40,520 nucleotides of DNA, from NCBI GenBank assembly GCA_026394375.1, contig JAPKYJ010000014.1, forward strand, positions 1-40,520, given 5' to 3'. Made by a program: the position numbers and the translations under genes. This document shows positions 23,782 to 32,939 of this stretch, piece by piece. Under the pieces are notes generated by a model. The model was not told the origin of the DNA, did no database searches, and was given only the letters and a program-made list of their open reading frames with translations. Source of the DNA: Methanomassiliicoccales archaeon. Lineage in GTDB: Archaea > Thermoplasmatota > Thermoplasmata > Methanomassiliicoccales > UBA472. Position 1 is the stretch's first letter, and each line of letters begins with the position of its first letter.

Positions 23782-26175
23782 TCAGACTTTCACGCCCTTC
23801 TTCTTCGACCTGGTCTGCTTCTTGTCAGTTCCTTTGATCTTCTTCTTGGTCTTGGCGACCTTGGTCTTCCCCTTGGCGGCTACTTTAGGCTTTTTCTCTT
23901 CTTGCTTGGCCTTGGTCGCCTTTTTCTCCCTTTTGGGGCACTCCATGTTGACGCAGAAGCGCCAAGGACGCCCACGGTGGGAGGTCATCATCATCGGCGC
24001 GCCGCAGGCTTCGCATTTCTCCCCAGTGAACTTGATCTGGCCAAACTGAGGCAAGGGGTAGGTGCGAGTGCATTTGGGATAGGCCGAGCATCCGAGGAAC
24101 CGTTTGCCCGCCCGAGAGTATAGCAATCTTAGGTTCGAGCCGCATTGGGGGCAAACACCCATCGCAGTGGATTGCTTGTTGCTCTCGCAATCCATGTTCA
24201 AACATTGATTGATCGGAGGGGTGCCCCGGCGGATCACCTTCACGGTCGGCGTCTTGCAGACCTCGCACAACTGTCCCGTGGGCTCTACCTTCGCTCCCTT
24301 CGGCTTGGGGTAGGCCTGCTTGCAGTCTGGATAGTTGGAACAGGCGATGAACTCACCCTTGCGGGAGCGCTTGACCCTCAGTTCGCCGCCGCAGGCTGGG
24401 CAGACGCCGATGTAGCTCTGTTCCAACAATGCTCCTCTGATCTCGTCACCGATCTGCTGCCGATGCTTGTCCATGACATCGAGGACGTCCGAGAGCATGT
24501 CCTGGGATTCCTTCACCACCTCGGCAAGGAAGGCCTTTCCGGAAGCGATCTCTTCCATGTCTTGCTCCAGGTGGGCCGTCATCTTGCTATCCGTGATGGT
24601 CCTGGCATGTTTCTCTAGAGCATTGGCCACGGCGATGCCGCTCAATGTAGGCACCAGGTCGTTTCCGATGGCATACTTGCGGTCGTAGAGCTTCTGCACT
24701 ATCTCGTGGCGCGTGGACTTGGTCCCTAGGCCGAGCTTCTCCATCTCTTGGATCAAGGTGCCCTGAGTGTAGCGCCTGGGAGGCTGCGTTTCCAACCTCG
24801 ATCCATCCACTCCAAGAACCTCGACCTTGTCCCCCGTCTGCATGAGAGGCAGCTCGATCTCAGTCACGCGGGCGTAGGGGTAGAAGCTCCTCCAACCGGG
24901 ACTGAGCACCTTGTACCCCTTGGCCTGGAAAGGTTGCTCGATGACCATGATGGTGGCAAGGCGGTGCTCCGCCCTGCAGCTCGGAGCGACCGTGGCCAAG
25001 AAGCGACGCACGATCAGCTCATACAGACGCCACTTCTCTCCCTTCAGGTCCTTCTTGGTGGCACCTTCCGTTGGGTATATTGGCGGGTGGTCGGTCGTCT
25101 CCACCTTGCCTTTCGATGGACGGATGCTCTCTTGGGCCAGGACCTCCTCTGCCTCCGCCTTGAAATCCGACTCTCTGAGCTTCTCCAGGACCGTCAGAAG
25201 GTTGAGCGACCTCGGATAGACAGTGTTGTCCGTCCTGGGATATGAGATGTAGCCGGCAATGTAGAGGTCCTCGGCTATCTTCATGGCCAAGCTGGCGGAC
25301 ATTCCCATCCGGACCGCCTCCGCCAACATGGTGGTGGTGTTGAAAGGGGCCGGAGGGTATTCGTCCCGCACCGTGCTCTCGAATTCCTTGACCTCGCCCT
25401 CCTTGGCCACGGAGCAATCACTGAGAACCCTGCTAGCCGCCTCTTCGCTCCAGAATGGGTTGGACTGGTGGCTGGCGGTGAACTCCGAGCCCTTTCTCAT
25501 CTTGGAGGTCACGTTCCAGTAGGGCTTGGGCACGAAACTGACGATCTCGTTGTGCCGGTCCACGATGAGCGAAAGGGTGGGGCTCTGCACCCGCCCCACG
25601 GACAGGAAGTTGCTGCCCACCTGACCGGAGGTGATGGATATGAACCTGGTCAGGGCGGCGCCCCAAGCCAGGTCGATGATCTGCCGACATTCCGCCGCCT
25701 CGGCCAGCCTCTCATCCGGTTCGGTGAGGTTGGCGAAGGCCGCATCGATCTCCCCCCTGGTGAGGGCACTGAATCTGGAACGCTTAATCTTGGAGAGGTC
25801 GACATCCAAGAACTCGACCGTCTCCAATCCGATGAGTTCCCCCTCTCGGTCGAAGTCGGTGGCGATGATGACCTGATCGCACTCCTTTGAAAGGGTCTGG
25901 AGCGCGCTCACGATGTTGCGTGCCGTGACCCTTTTCTCTGGAGTGGCGTAGACAAGCTCCTTGGGCGGGATCCTCTCCCAGTTGTTCATTTCGTGAGGGT
26001 AGTCGAGCTCCAGGACGTGACCTCGGAGGCCGACCACGGAATATTGGTCGTCCCCCAAGGAGAAATCGAAGACCTGCACTCCGTTCAACCGAGTGGACCT
26101 CGTCGCACCTCGAGAAAGGATGTAAGCGATGCGCGCTGCCGCGTTACCCTTTTCGGAGATGACCAGCTTTCTCAT
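23782..26175 (-). CDS. topA: DNA topoisomerase I (type IA)
   Basis: Relaxes negatively supercoiled DNA by single-strand passage. The protein of 797 residues has an N-terminal TOPRIM domain (VISEKGNAAARIAYIL; later IIATDFDREGELIG with the acidic triad). The active-site Tyr312 is in GYISYPRTDNTVYP. Four C-terminal zinc-finger repeats follow (CPACGG...CSNYPDC; CEVCK...C; CPQCGS...CSAYPKC; CEACG...C), and the Lys-rich tail is typical of archaeal DNA-binding termini. The start lies about 25-35 bases after TATA at plus 26201-26208. It is convergent with the His-tailed protein gene. Confidence 0.95.
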   Translation of the reverse strand: MRKLVISEKGNAAARIAYILSRGATRSTRLNGVQVFDFSLGDDQYSVVGLRGHVLELDYPHEMNNWERIPPKELVYATPEKRVTARNIVSALQTLSKECDQVIIATDFDREGELIGLETVEFLDVDLSKIKRSRFSALTRGEIDAAFANLTEPDERLAEAAECRQIIDLAWGAALTRFISITSGQVGSNFLSVGRVQSPTLSLIVDRHNEIVSFVPKPYWNVTSKMRKGSEFTASHQSNPFWSEEAASRVLSDCSVAKEGEVKEFESTVRDEYPPAPFNTTTMLAEAVRMGMSASLAMKIAEDLYIAGYISYPRTDNTVYPRSLNLLTVLEKLRESDFKAEAEEVLAQESIRPSKGKVETTDHPPIYPTEGATKKDLKGEKWRLYELIVRRFLATVAPSCRAEHRLATIMVIEQPFQAKGYKVLSPGWRSFYPYARVTEIELPLMQTGDKVEVLGVDGSRLETQPPRRYTQGTLIQEMEKLGLGTKSTRHEIVQKLYDRKYAIGNDLVPTLSGIAVANALEKHARTITDSKMTAHLEQDMEEIASGKAFLAEVVKESQDMLSDVLDVMDKHRQQIGDEIRGALLEQSYIGVCPACGGELRVKRSRKGEFIACSNYPDCKQAYPKPKGAKVEPTGQLCEVCKTPTVKVIRRGTPPINQCLNMDCESNKQSTAMGVCPQCGSNLRLLYSRAGKRFLGCSAYPKCTRTYPLPQFGQIKFTGEKCEACGAPMMMTSHRGRPWRFCVNMECPKREKKATKAKQEEKKPKVAAKGKTKVAKTKKKIKGTDKKQTRSKKKGVKV

Positions 26176-26200
26176 TGCTCATCGTCCAAGAAGAACGAAC

Positions 26201-26208
26201 TATAAATA
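26201..26208 (-). promoter_or_regulatory. TATA box of topA
   Basis: ATTTATA on the minus strand, 26-33 bases before ATG 26175. Confidence 0.55.
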
Positions 26209-26260
26209 ATTAGGCTCTGGGTCGGTCTGGCTCCCCGTTCCATCGGTCAAAGCCAGGATG

Positions 26261-26698
26261 CTAGTGCTCCTGCCCTTCCGCTTCTTCGAGAACCCCTTCT
26301 GCCATGATCACGGGATTCCCATGTAGCACCCCTTTGACGGCGCCTAGCTCGTCCGCGAGGGCCTGCAAGTGCCCCACAGTTCCCTTGACCACCAGCACCT
26401 CCAGGCAGCGGTCCAGGTCCAGGTGCACATGGATGGAAGAGGAGATGACCTGATGGTGCTGATGCTGGATGTCCATCAATCTCTCGCGCACCCCTCCCCT
26501 GTGATGCTCGTAGACCAAGGTAATCGTCCCCACTCCAGGACATTCTGGGTCCTTGATCTTCTCCTTTGTCAGGGCTTCTCGGATGAGGTCCCGAATGGCC
26601 TCGGATCGCGCCTCATAACCCATATTCTCGATAAGGGCGTCGAAGCTCTTCAGGAGTTCCGGTTCCAGAGAGACTCCGATGCGGGTGACGTTGTCCAT
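26261..26698 (-). CDS. nikR: Nickel-responsive regulator NikR
   Basis: Ribbon-helix-helix repressor of nickel uptake. The protein of 145 residues begins with the DNA-binding unit RIGVSLEPELLKSFDALIE and SEAIRDLIREAL. The C-terminal ACT-like metal domain has the high-affinity nickel set in HQHHQVISSSIHVHLDLDRCLEV (His, His and Cys of the square-planar site). It ends with ALADELGAVKGVLHGNPV. It lies 38 bases after the acyl-CoA synthetase gene on the same strand. Its targets are probably nickel transport or hydrogenase genes; hypA-hypD is in the same window but 5 kb away. Confidence 0.92.
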   Translation of the reverse strand: MDNVTRIGVSLEPELLKSFDALIENMGYEARSEAIRDLIREALTKEKIKDPECPGVGTITLVYEHHRGGVRERLMDIQHQHHQVISSSIHVHLDLDRCLEVLVVKGTVGHLQALADELGAVKGVLHGNPVIMAEGVLEEAEGQEH

Positions 26699-26736
26699 CT
26701 GAAACTATCTGAAGCGTTACGCGGAGAAAAACATTC

Positions 26737-28140
26737 TCATCCGGTCTCTTGCCAAGCTCCCACCCGCTGGAGGAACGTCCCTCGGTCGAAAAGGCAGCGC
26801 AGCCCGAACCCGGCCCGCCGGATAGTACTATAGGTAGGTATGCCCTCGCCATCCAATCGTCTCATGAACGGTAGGGGAAAGCTGCCACCCACGCAGCAGA
26901 CGGTCATGGGTTTCTTCCCTTGTCTGGCCCACTTGACGATGATATCCGCCAGAGCGAAGGTCATCCCCGGAGGCTCGAACTGCAGGAACAGAAGAATGCC
27001 GTCCACGCCTACATCCTCGTTCACGATCTCCAGGACGTGGTCGAACATCAGGTCCGTCACAGCCCCGGTCAGGTCGACGGGGTTTTCCACGGAAGCGAAG
27101 TAGGGGCTGATGCGCCGAATGCGTTCCCTGGTCTCCTCGCTCAGCTCCGCCATGTGCATGCCGAAACCGATGCTCTCCGAAGCGACGTAGTCGGTGGCGA
27201 TCACCCCGAAGCCTCCCGCGCTCCCCACGACGGCCACCCGGTCTCCGCCCATGGGCTTCAGATACGCCAAGGCCTTGGATGCATCCAGCATCTCCACCTC
27301 GTCCTTCGCTCTGATCACTCCGCACTGCCTGAGCACCCCACCGATCAAAGCGTCCGAGCCGGATGCCAATGCCCCGGTGTGCGAGAGCGCGGCCCTCGCG
27401 CCCCGCGGCGTGGTGCCCACCTTCGCTGCCACGATAGGTTTCTTGATGGCGACAGAGCGGGCCAGCTTTATGAACTCCCTTCCATCTTCGAAGGACTCGA
27501 GATACAAGGCGATGCATTTCGTCCCTTCATCATTGCCAAGATGACGAAGGAGGTCGTTCTCCATCAGGTCAGCTTTATTGCCCAAGCCTACGCAGGCCCG
27601 GATGCTGACCCCTTCCAGCTCCGCCCTCTCGTACACGCCGATGAGCACCGAACCGCTCTGGGACACCAGGGAGATGACACCCGGTCTGGGACGAGGGCTC
27701 CGTTCCTTAGGAATGAAGAAAGTGTCCACGCTTCCGGGCACCAACACCCCCACCGTGTTAGGACCAAGGATGCGGGTGGTCGTTCCTCTCACCTCCTCGC
27801 TCATCTGCCGTTGAATTTCCTTGCCGCTCTCCCCGATCTCCGAAAACCCTCCGGCAACGGGGATGATGAAATCGACGCCCACCGAGATGCATTCCCTGAT
27901 GGCGGTGATCACGTACTTGGCTGAGATTGCCAGCACAACGATGTTCACGTGCTCCGGAACGTCCCTGATGTTGGGGAAGCATCTCAGCCCGAGTACCTCC
28001 CTCTCACCTGGATTCACCGGGAATACCTTCACCCCGCTTTCCATCAGGTTCTTGGTGATGATGTTGCCTACCTTGCCTGCCGCGTCCGAAGCACCCACGA
28101 CCGCGACGGTCTGGGGGTGGAGAAGGGCGTTGAGGTCCAT
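26737..28140 (-). CDS. ADP-forming acetate/acyl-CoA synthetase, alpha-type subunit
   Basis: Conserves energy by turning acyl-CoA plus ADP and phosphate into acid, CoA and ATP. The protein of 467 residues has an N-terminal CoA-binding Rossmann unit (VAVVGASDAAGKVGN), succinyl-CoA ligase-like domains (ILGPNTVGVLVPG, VSQSGSVLIG), and the phosphorylated His in ALSHTGALAS. A third domain (VGSAGGFGVIATD, NPVDLTGAVTD) completes the alpha subunit; the ATP-grasp beta domain is absent and must be encoded elsewhere. ATG 28140 was chosen from family length and TATA TTATAA at 28169-28174; the frame stays open to 28539 by chance. Confidence 0.9.
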   Translation of the reverse strand: MDLNALLHPQTVAVVGASDAAGKVGNIITKNLMESGVKVFPVNPGEREVLGLRCFPNIRDVPEHVNIVVLAISAKYVITAIRECISVGVDFIIPVAGGFSEIGESGKEIQRQMSEEVRGTTTRILGPNTVGVLVPGSVDTFFIPKERSPRPRPGVISLVSQSGSVLIGVYERAELEGVSIRACVGLGNKADLMENDLLRHLGNDEGTKCIALYLESFEDGREFIKLARSVAIKKPIVAAKVGTTPRGARAALSHTGALASGSDALIGGVLRQCGVIRAKDEVEMLDASKALAYLKPMGGDRVAVVGSAGGFGVIATDYVASESIGFGMHMAELSEETRERIRRISPYFASVENPVDLTGAVTDLMFDHVLEIVNEDVGVDGILLFLQFEPPGMTFALADIIVKWARQGKKPMTVCCVGGSFPLPFMRRLDGEGIPTYSTIRRAGFGLRCLFDRGTFLQRVGAWQETG

Positions 28141-28168
28141 GGACGTCGCATCGATTGTCCTGGCGGAC

Positions 28169-28174
28169 TTATAA
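28169..28174. promoter_or_regulatory. Palindromic TATA element shared by divergent genes
   Basis: TTATAA reads the same on both strands. It is 29-34 bases before the minus-strand start 28140 and about 50 bases before the plus-strand start 28223. Confidence 0.5.
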
Positions 28175-28222
28175 CACTTCAGGGACACGTGGTTGCTCGG
28201 CGCACGCTCTCCTCCTGAGGAC

Positions 28223-29062
28223 ATGGTTATGTACGCTCCGAAGCATACTTCGCACATGGGTCGGGCGGACGAACTGCTGACGGCGCTGCGCGAGGCGACC
28301 GCGGAGCTCTGCGTGGACCGACAGATGGGCGTGCTTTTCTCCGGAGGCATCGACAGCACGCTCGTGGCCGCGCTGGCCGCCGAAAGGGTCCCGGTCCGGT
28401 TGTACACTATCGGACTCCCGGGCGCACACGACCTCCAGGTGGCGGAAGAGACCGCCTCCAGGCTGGGACTGGAATGGCGATCGTTGGTGCTCCAGGACCG
28501 AGAGGTGATCGATTCTCTTTTACCCCTCTCCCGCATCATCGGAAAGATAAGTCCCTTGCCTTTGTCCTTCGAAATGCCCCTTTACCTGGTGTGCCAAAGA
28601 GGAGAGGACAAAGCGTACCTCAGCGGCCAAGGAGCCGATGAGCTGTTCGGCGGCTATATGCGATACCTGTCCTTGCCCGAAGATATGCTCAGGATCAGCA
28701 TGCGGAGGGACCTAGAGGAATTGCTGGGCAATGGAGCATCGATGGAGAGATCGATAGCGCAGCGCTTCGGCCGTTCAATCGGTCATCCGTATCTCAGCCG
28801 GAAGGTGGTGGCGATAGCGAGCAACCTTCCTCTCACGGACTGCGTGCGCCAAGGTGCACGCAAGGCCATATTGCGGGACGTGGCGGCGCTGTTGGGCTTG
28901 GATTTCCTCGTGGATAGGGAGAAGAAAGCTGCGCAGTACGGGAGCGGAGTGATGAAGGTCATGAAGGCCGAGGCCCGACGACGGGGTGTATTGCTCGGAG
29001 ACCTCGTGGCGGACATCAGCGCGCGTGGAGAAAGAGTTAAGGGTGAAGGCATTCTTCCCTAG
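28223..29062 (+). CDS. Asparagine-synthase-like PP-loop ATPase (no amidotransferase domain)
   Basis: Protein of 279 residues with the PP-loop FSGGIDSTLVAAL at about 36-48, then YTIGLPGAHDLQVAEETA and SGQGADELFGGYMRY, the asparagine-synthase C-domain signature. It lacks the N-terminal glutamine-hydrolysing domain. It probably adenylates a substrate carboxylate or carbonyl, but which one is unknown. ATG 28223 has GAGGA immediately upstream; ATGs at 28229 and 28256 are alternatives. folC starts five bases after its stop, and nth overlaps folC, so the three genes form an operon. Confidence 0.8.
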   Translation: MVMYAPKHTSHMGRADELLTALREATAELCVDRQMGVLFSGGIDSTLVAALAAERVPVRLYTIGLPGAHDLQVAEETASRLGLEWRSLVLQDREVIDSLLPLSRIIGKISPLPLSFEMPLYLVCQRGEDKAYLSGQGADELFGGYMRYLSLPEDMLRISMRRDLEELLGNGASMERSIAQRFGRSIGHPYLSRKVVAIASNLPLTDCVRQGARKAILRDVAALLGLDFLVDREKKAAQYGSGVMKVMKAEARRRGVLLGDLVADISARGERVKGEGILP

Positions 29063-29067
29063 ACTGG

Positions 29068-30360
29068 ATGGACTACCAGGACGCGCTCGGGTGGCTCTTT
29101 GGGCTGGAGACAATGGGCATCAAGCTCGGACTGCAGAATATCACCGAGCTCCTGCATCGAATGGGAGATCCGCAGGAGCAGTTCCGCAGCGTGCACGTCG
29201 CCGGCTCCAATGGCAAGGGTTCGGTCAGCGCCATGACCGAGTCGATTCTTCGTCATCAAGGCTTTCGAGCAGGTCTGTACACCTCACCACACCTGGTCGA
29301 TTTCAGGGAACGCATCCAGATCAATGGTATGGTCATTCCGGAGACGACGCTCTGCCGCCTGGTGGAGGAGGCACGGGGGCACGTGGAGGACATGAGCCTG
29401 GTCTCCAAGGAAAGCCACCCCACTTTCTTCGAGGTGACCACCGCGCTAGCTTTCTCGCACTTCGCGGAGAATGGAGTGGAGGTGGCGGCAGTGGAGGTGG
29501 GCATGGGAGGAAGGCTGGATGCGACCAACGTCATATCTCCGGATTGCACGATCATCACTCGCATAAGCCTGGAGCACACTAAGTATCTGGGCACTAGTCT
29601 AGCCCAGATCGCTGGGGAGAAAGCGGGCATCATCAAGACTGCAGTCCCGGTCATAACTGCGGAATCATCGGAATCAGAGGCTTTTCCGGTCATCGTGGAG
29701 GTGGCCAAAGAGAAAGGATGTCCGGTACGCGTCGTCGGGCGGGACATCCAATGGCGATTGATCGACTCCTCTCTGCAAGGCACGCTCATAAGGATCGATG
29801 ATCTAGGCGAGGTCAGACTGCCATTGCTTGGATCGTTCCAGGGCGTTAACGCTGCCATGGCCTACGGCGCGGCAAGGGAGTTGAACCGGCGAGGGTTGGA
29901 GATCGAGGATGATGCTATAGTGAGGGGTCTATCGAACGTCCGCTGGCCGGGGAGATTGGAGATCGTGGGCACAATGCCATACGTCATTTTCGACGTCTCA
30001 CACACACCGGAGGGCGCAAGGGTGGTTGCCGAGGACATCGACAGACTATTCGGCCAGAAGGTGGTGTTGGTCCTGGGCGTGCTGGATGATAAGGACCTAG
30101 AAGGCATCGCCAGACATTTCGGTCGGATTTCAAAGTCCGCCATCGCCACCGCCCCTGCGACCCGGAGGGCATATCCGGCGGAGAGAGTGGCGGAATCCCT
30201 GCGTGGTCATGTTCCCAAGGTCGTCGTGGAGCGGTCAGTGGTGGAGGCATTGAGGAAAGGGTTGGCCAAGGCCTCTGTGGATGATGTATTGCTAGTGACT
30301 GGATCGTTGTATACCGTCGGTGAGGCCAAGGCCTGGTGGGATTTGCGTGAAGCCCGTTAG
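29068..30360 (+). CDS. folC: Folylpolyglutamate/dihydrofolate synthase-type Mur ligase
   Basis: ATP-dependent amide ligase of 430 residues adding glutamate to a pterin cofactor or joining dihydropteroate and glutamate. Motifs are the ATP loop HVAGSNGKGSVSA at about 43-55, TSPHLVDFRERIQING, EVGMGGRLDATNV, SLEHTKYLG with the metal-bound His, and the carbamylated-Lys region GEKAGIIK. The C-terminal domain has FDVSHTPEGA, where DxxHNP-type residues are normal. In an archaeon with methanopterin the acceptor could be a different pterin. It is in an operon with the asparagine-synthase-like gene and nth. Confidence 0.9.
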   Translation: MDYQDALGWLFGLETMGIKLGLQNITELLHRMGDPQEQFRSVHVAGSNGKGSVSAMTESILRHQGFRAGLYTSPHLVDFRERIQINGMVIPETTLCRLVEEARGHVEDMSLVSKESHPTFFEVTTALAFSHFAENGVEVAAVEVGMGGRLDATNVISPDCTIITRISLEHTKYLGTSLAQIAGEKAGIIKTAVPVITAESSESEAFPVIVEVAKEKGCPVRVVGRDIQWRLIDSSLQGTLIRIDDLGEVRLPLLGSFQGVNAAMAYGAARELNRRGLEIEDDAIVRGLSNVRWPGRLEIVGTMPYVIFDVSHTPEGARVVAEDIDRLFGQKVVLVLGVLDDKDLEGIARHFGRISKSAIATAPATRRAYPAERVAESLRGHVPKVVVERSVVEALRKGLAKASVDDVLLVTGSLYTVGEAKAWWDLREAR

Positions 30361-31042
30361 GGAGATCATGGAGGGAGTGAGAGAGGTATGCCCCGATGGC
30401 GTGTTCCCAGGTAGGGACGGCGATCAGGTCGCCGACTGGGAGGTGGACCCATTTCACGTGCTCATCTCCACCGTGCTTTCTCAGAGGACGAAGGACCAGA
30501 ACACCTTCCACGCCTCCGCTCGGCTGTTCGCAGAATATGATACGTCAGCGACTCTGGCCGCGGCTCCCCTCCGGCATCTGCAGGACCTCATTCGCCCCGC
30601 TGGCTTTCCCCAGGTCAAGGCCAGGGCGATCAAGGAGATCGCTCGCATCATTGTGGAGGAGAAAGGAGGCGAGGTCCCTAGCGACCTGGAAGAGCTGGTA
30701 TCCTTGCCCATGGTGGGGCGCAAGACCGCGAACTGCGTGCGCTCCTACGCCTTTCACATCCCCGCCATATGCGTGGACACCCATGTGCACAGGATCAGCA
30801 ACCGCATCGGACTCGTGAGAACCAAGGACCCAGAGAGCACGGAAATGGAGCTCATGAATGTCGTTCCCAAGGAGCTATGGATAGACGTCAATTCGCTCCT
30901 GGTGCGCTTCGGACAGAAGATATGCCTGCCACGAAATCCTAGATGCGGCCTCTGTCCCCTGACGAGCTGGTGCGACTACTACGCTCAACTGCAGAAGGGA
31001 AGACCCATGATAAGGTCAGGGCGCAAGAGGCCCAGGAAATGA
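30347..31042 (+). CDS. nth: Endonuclease III (DNA glycosylase/AP lyase)
   Basis: Base-excision repair enzyme removing oxidised pyrimidines. Landmarks are HVLISTVLSQRTKDQNT, the helix-hairpin-helix SLPMVGRKTANCV with the catalytic Lys nearby, and VDTHVHRISNRIGL with the catalytic Asp. The C-terminal [4Fe-4S] site is C-x6-C-x2-C-x5-C in CLPRNPRCGLCPLTSWC. GTG 30347 (231 residues) overlaps the folC end by 14 bases. ATG 30368, with GGGAG upstream, is the other plausible start. Confidence 0.93.
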   Translation: MKPVREIMEGVREVCPDGVFPGRDGDQVADWEVDPFHVLISTVLSQRTKDQNTFHASARLFAEYDTSATLAAAPLRHLQDLIRPAGFPQVKARAIKEIARIIVEEKGGEVPSDLEELVSLPMVGRKTANCVRSYAFHIPAICVDTHVHRISNRIGLVRTKDPESTEMELMNVVPKELWIDVNSLLVRFGQKICLPRNPRCGLCPLTSWCDYYAQLQKGRPMIRSGRKRPRK

Positions 31043-31333
31043 TCAGGTGCGCATGGACTCGTCAATCTTCTTGCGCATCTCCCGTTCCATCTGCAGCTCC
31101 GCCTCCCACTGCTCCAGCGTATCAAAGGTCTCCTTGAGCTGCTTCAGGCAATCAAGGCAGAAGTAGCGTCCGCCGATGTTCTTCATCGGCTTTCTCTTAT
31201 AGCCCACCATGCCACAAATCCAGCAGGAGTGCATCTCCTTGGTCATGTGCTCGACGTAGGCCTCCATCTTTCGGCCCTCGACGATGGACTCGAGGGTAGC
31301 GGCCTTCTTCGTCCGGCGCTCCCCTGCTGGCAT
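31043..31333 (-). CDS. Small zinc-binding protein of unknown function
   Basis: Protein of 96 residues. A four-Cys zinc site (CWIC at about 36-39 and CLDC at about 58-61) is flanked by basic residues, and a charged C-terminal coiled coil (LEQWEAELQMEREMRKKIDE) follows. I do not recognise a named family. The chosen ATG is about 30 bases after TATA at 31355-31365; a GTG at 31354 would add seven residues. It ends directly at the convergent nth stop. Confidence 0.7.
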   Translation of the reverse strand: MPAGERRTKKAATLESIVEGRKMEAYVEHMTKEMHSCWICGMVGYKRKPMKNIGGRYFCLDCLKQLKETFDTLEQWEAELQMEREMRKKIDESMRT

Positions 31334-31354
31334 GAGCGATTCAATCCTCCTCAC

Positions 31355-31365
31355 GATTTAAGTAG
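31355..31365 (-). promoter_or_regulatory. TATA box of the small zinc protein gene
   Basis: CTACTTAAATC on the minus strand, 22-32 bases before ATG 31333. Confidence 0.45.
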
Positions 31366-31433
31366 ATTGCCGTTCTCGTGATTGCTGGCTCGCGGAACCC
31401 GGTCACTGAAGAGGCGATGCAAGCCGGCAAGCG

Positions 31434-31443
31434 CATAAATATC
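31434..31443 (+). promoter_or_regulatory. TATA box of the hypA-hypD operon
   Basis: CATAAATATC, 20-29 bases before ATG 31463. Close to leaderless spacing. Confidence 0.55.
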
Positions 31444-31462
31444 CGGTCCCGAATCAGCAAGC

Positions 31463-31837
31463 ATGCACGAGGTCTCGGTCATGGCCAGCATCATCGAGAG
31501 GGTGCTCGCCGAACTCTCCAAGCACCAGGTGGAGAAAGTGGAGGAAGTGGACCTCGTCATCGGCGAGCTCACTTTCCTGGGCGAGGAGCAGCTTCGCTTC
31601 GCCTTCGAAGTGCTCACCCGGGACAACATTCTCGCGGGGTCGCAGCTCAACATCTCTCACGAGAAAGTGGAGGTGAGCTGCACGGCCTGCGGCTATCAAG
31701 GTGGCGTGCAATACGTTGATGAGCTCGCAGACCACATGGTCATCCCCAACCTGGTGTGCCCGAAGTGCGAAGCTCAGATAGAGGTCACCAAGGGCAGGAG
31801 CTGCGGCGTGACCTCGGTGAAGGTGGTGGAGAAGTAG
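31463..31837 (+). CDS. hypA: Hydrogenase nickel-insertion protein HypA
   Basis: Nickel metallochaperone for NiFe hydrogenase maturation. The protein has 124 residues. N-terminal MHEVSVMASII carries the nickel-binding His2. The zinc-structural motif is CTACG...CPKCE (Cys pairs at about 74-77 and 97-100), with family strands VEEVDLVIGELTFLG. The stop abuts the hypD ATG. Nickel supply would be set by NikR, encoded at 26261. Confidence 0.95.
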   Translation: MHEVSVMASIIERVLAELSKHQVEKVEEVDLVIGELTFLGEEQLRFAFEVLTRDNILAGSQLNISHEKVEVSCTACGYQGGVQYVDELADHMVIPNLVCPKCEAQIEVTKGRSCGVTSVKVVEK

Positions 31838-32911
31838 ATGTTCCGTTTCCGTGACCAGGACACAGCCAAGAAGGTCGTCGATTCCATCGCTGATTTTGGC
31901 ATCAAGGCCCGCTTCATGCACGTCTGCGGCACTCATCAAGACACTCTGGTCCGCTTCGGTTTGCAGGAGATGCTGGAGCAAGCGGGGGTGAAGATAGGAC
32001 AGGGCCCGGGATGTCCGGTCTGCGTCACCACGACCAAAGAGATCGTGGAAGGCATCACCCTGGCCAAGAGCGGCATCACGGTGGCGGTGTTCGGTGACAT
32101 GATGACCGTGCCCACGCCCATCGGCTCGTTGGCGGATGCCAAGGCCGAAGGCGCGGATGTGCGCGTGGTATACTCGGTCGAAGATGCGATCAAGCTGACG
32201 ACCACGGCCAAGAACGTGGTCTTCATGGCCATTGGGTTTGAGACCACCAGCCCGACCACTGCCTCGATCATGTTGACCAAGTTGCCCTCTAACTTCTCCG
32301 TGCTCAGCTGCCATCGCATCTTGCCCCCGGCCTTGGACGCTCTCTTCAAGCTGGGCGAGGTGCGCATCGAAGGCCTCATCCAGCCGGGGCACGTGGCCAC
32401 GATCATCGGCACGCATCCGTTCGAACGCTTTTCCCAGGAGCGCAAGATACCTCAGGTGGTGGCCGGTTTCGAGCCGCTGGATCTATTGATGGCCGTGTTC
32501 ATGCTGGTCAAGCAGATCGCCGAAGGTCGGCACGAGGTGGAGAACGAGTACACCCGCGTGGTGAGGCCGGAAGGCAATCCCAAGGCCATGGCGATGCTGG
32601 AGCGCGTGTTCGAACCGGTGGACAGGGCCTGGAGGGGCTTCCCCGAGATCCCCGGAAGCGCTCTGGAACCTCGATCCGAATTCAGCGATCACAACGCCCG
32701 GGTCCTCCATTCCGAATCCATCCGCAACGCCCCGGAGGTAAAGGAGGAGATGGGAAGTTGTCGCTGCGGGGAGGTATTGCGAGGCATCATCGAATCGAAC
32801 GAATGCCCGGTCTTCGGCCGCGGTTGCTCCCCACGGAGACCGATGGGTCCTTGCATGGTCAGCCGTGAGGGCAGCTGCAACATCGCCTTCCGCTATGGCC
32901 GAAAGACATAG
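31838..32911 (+). CDS. hypD: Hydrogenase maturation factor HypD
   Basis: Scaffold iron-sulfur protein that, with HypC, builds the Fe(CN)2CO unit of NiFe hydrogenases. The protein has 357 residues, the normal length. Conserved Cys motifs are HVCGTHQDT and GPGCPVCVT. The C-terminal [4Fe-4S]/redox set is CRCGEVLRG, CPVFGRGCSPRRPMGPCMV and EGSCNIAF. FMAIGFETTSPTTA is the family core. It starts on the base after the hypA stop. HypC, E, F and B are not in this window. Confidence 0.96.
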   Translation: MFRFRDQDTAKKVVDSIADFGIKARFMHVCGTHQDTLVRFGLQEMLEQAGVKIGQGPGCPVCVTTTKEIVEGITLAKSGITVAVFGDMMTVPTPIGSLADAKAEGADVRVVYSVEDAIKLTTTAKNVVFMAIGFETTSPTTASIMLTKLPSNFSVLSCHRILPPALDALFKLGEVRIEGLIQPGHVATIIGTHPFERFSQERKIPQVVAGFEPLDLLMAVFMLVKQIAEGRHEVENEYTRVVRPEGNPKAMAMLERVFEPVDRAWRGFPEIPGSALEPRSEFSDHNARVLHSESIRNAPEVKEEMGSCRCGEVLRGIIESNECPVFGRGCSPRRPMGPCMVSREGSCNIAFRYGRKT

Positions 32912-32939
32912 GTTCGTCGAGTCATAGTCCTCGGCCCGC

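Noticed and set aside
26920-27924. Long plus-strand frame over the acyl-CoA synthetase gene (334 codons)
   Set aside because: Opposite to a clearly conserved gene, His/Arg/Pro-rich, no family features; a GC-driven shadow.
31454-32416. Long open frame antisense to hypA-hypD (320 codons)
   Set aside because: It is the mirror of GC-rich coding sequence, His/Arg-rich without any motif, and the sense genes are certain.
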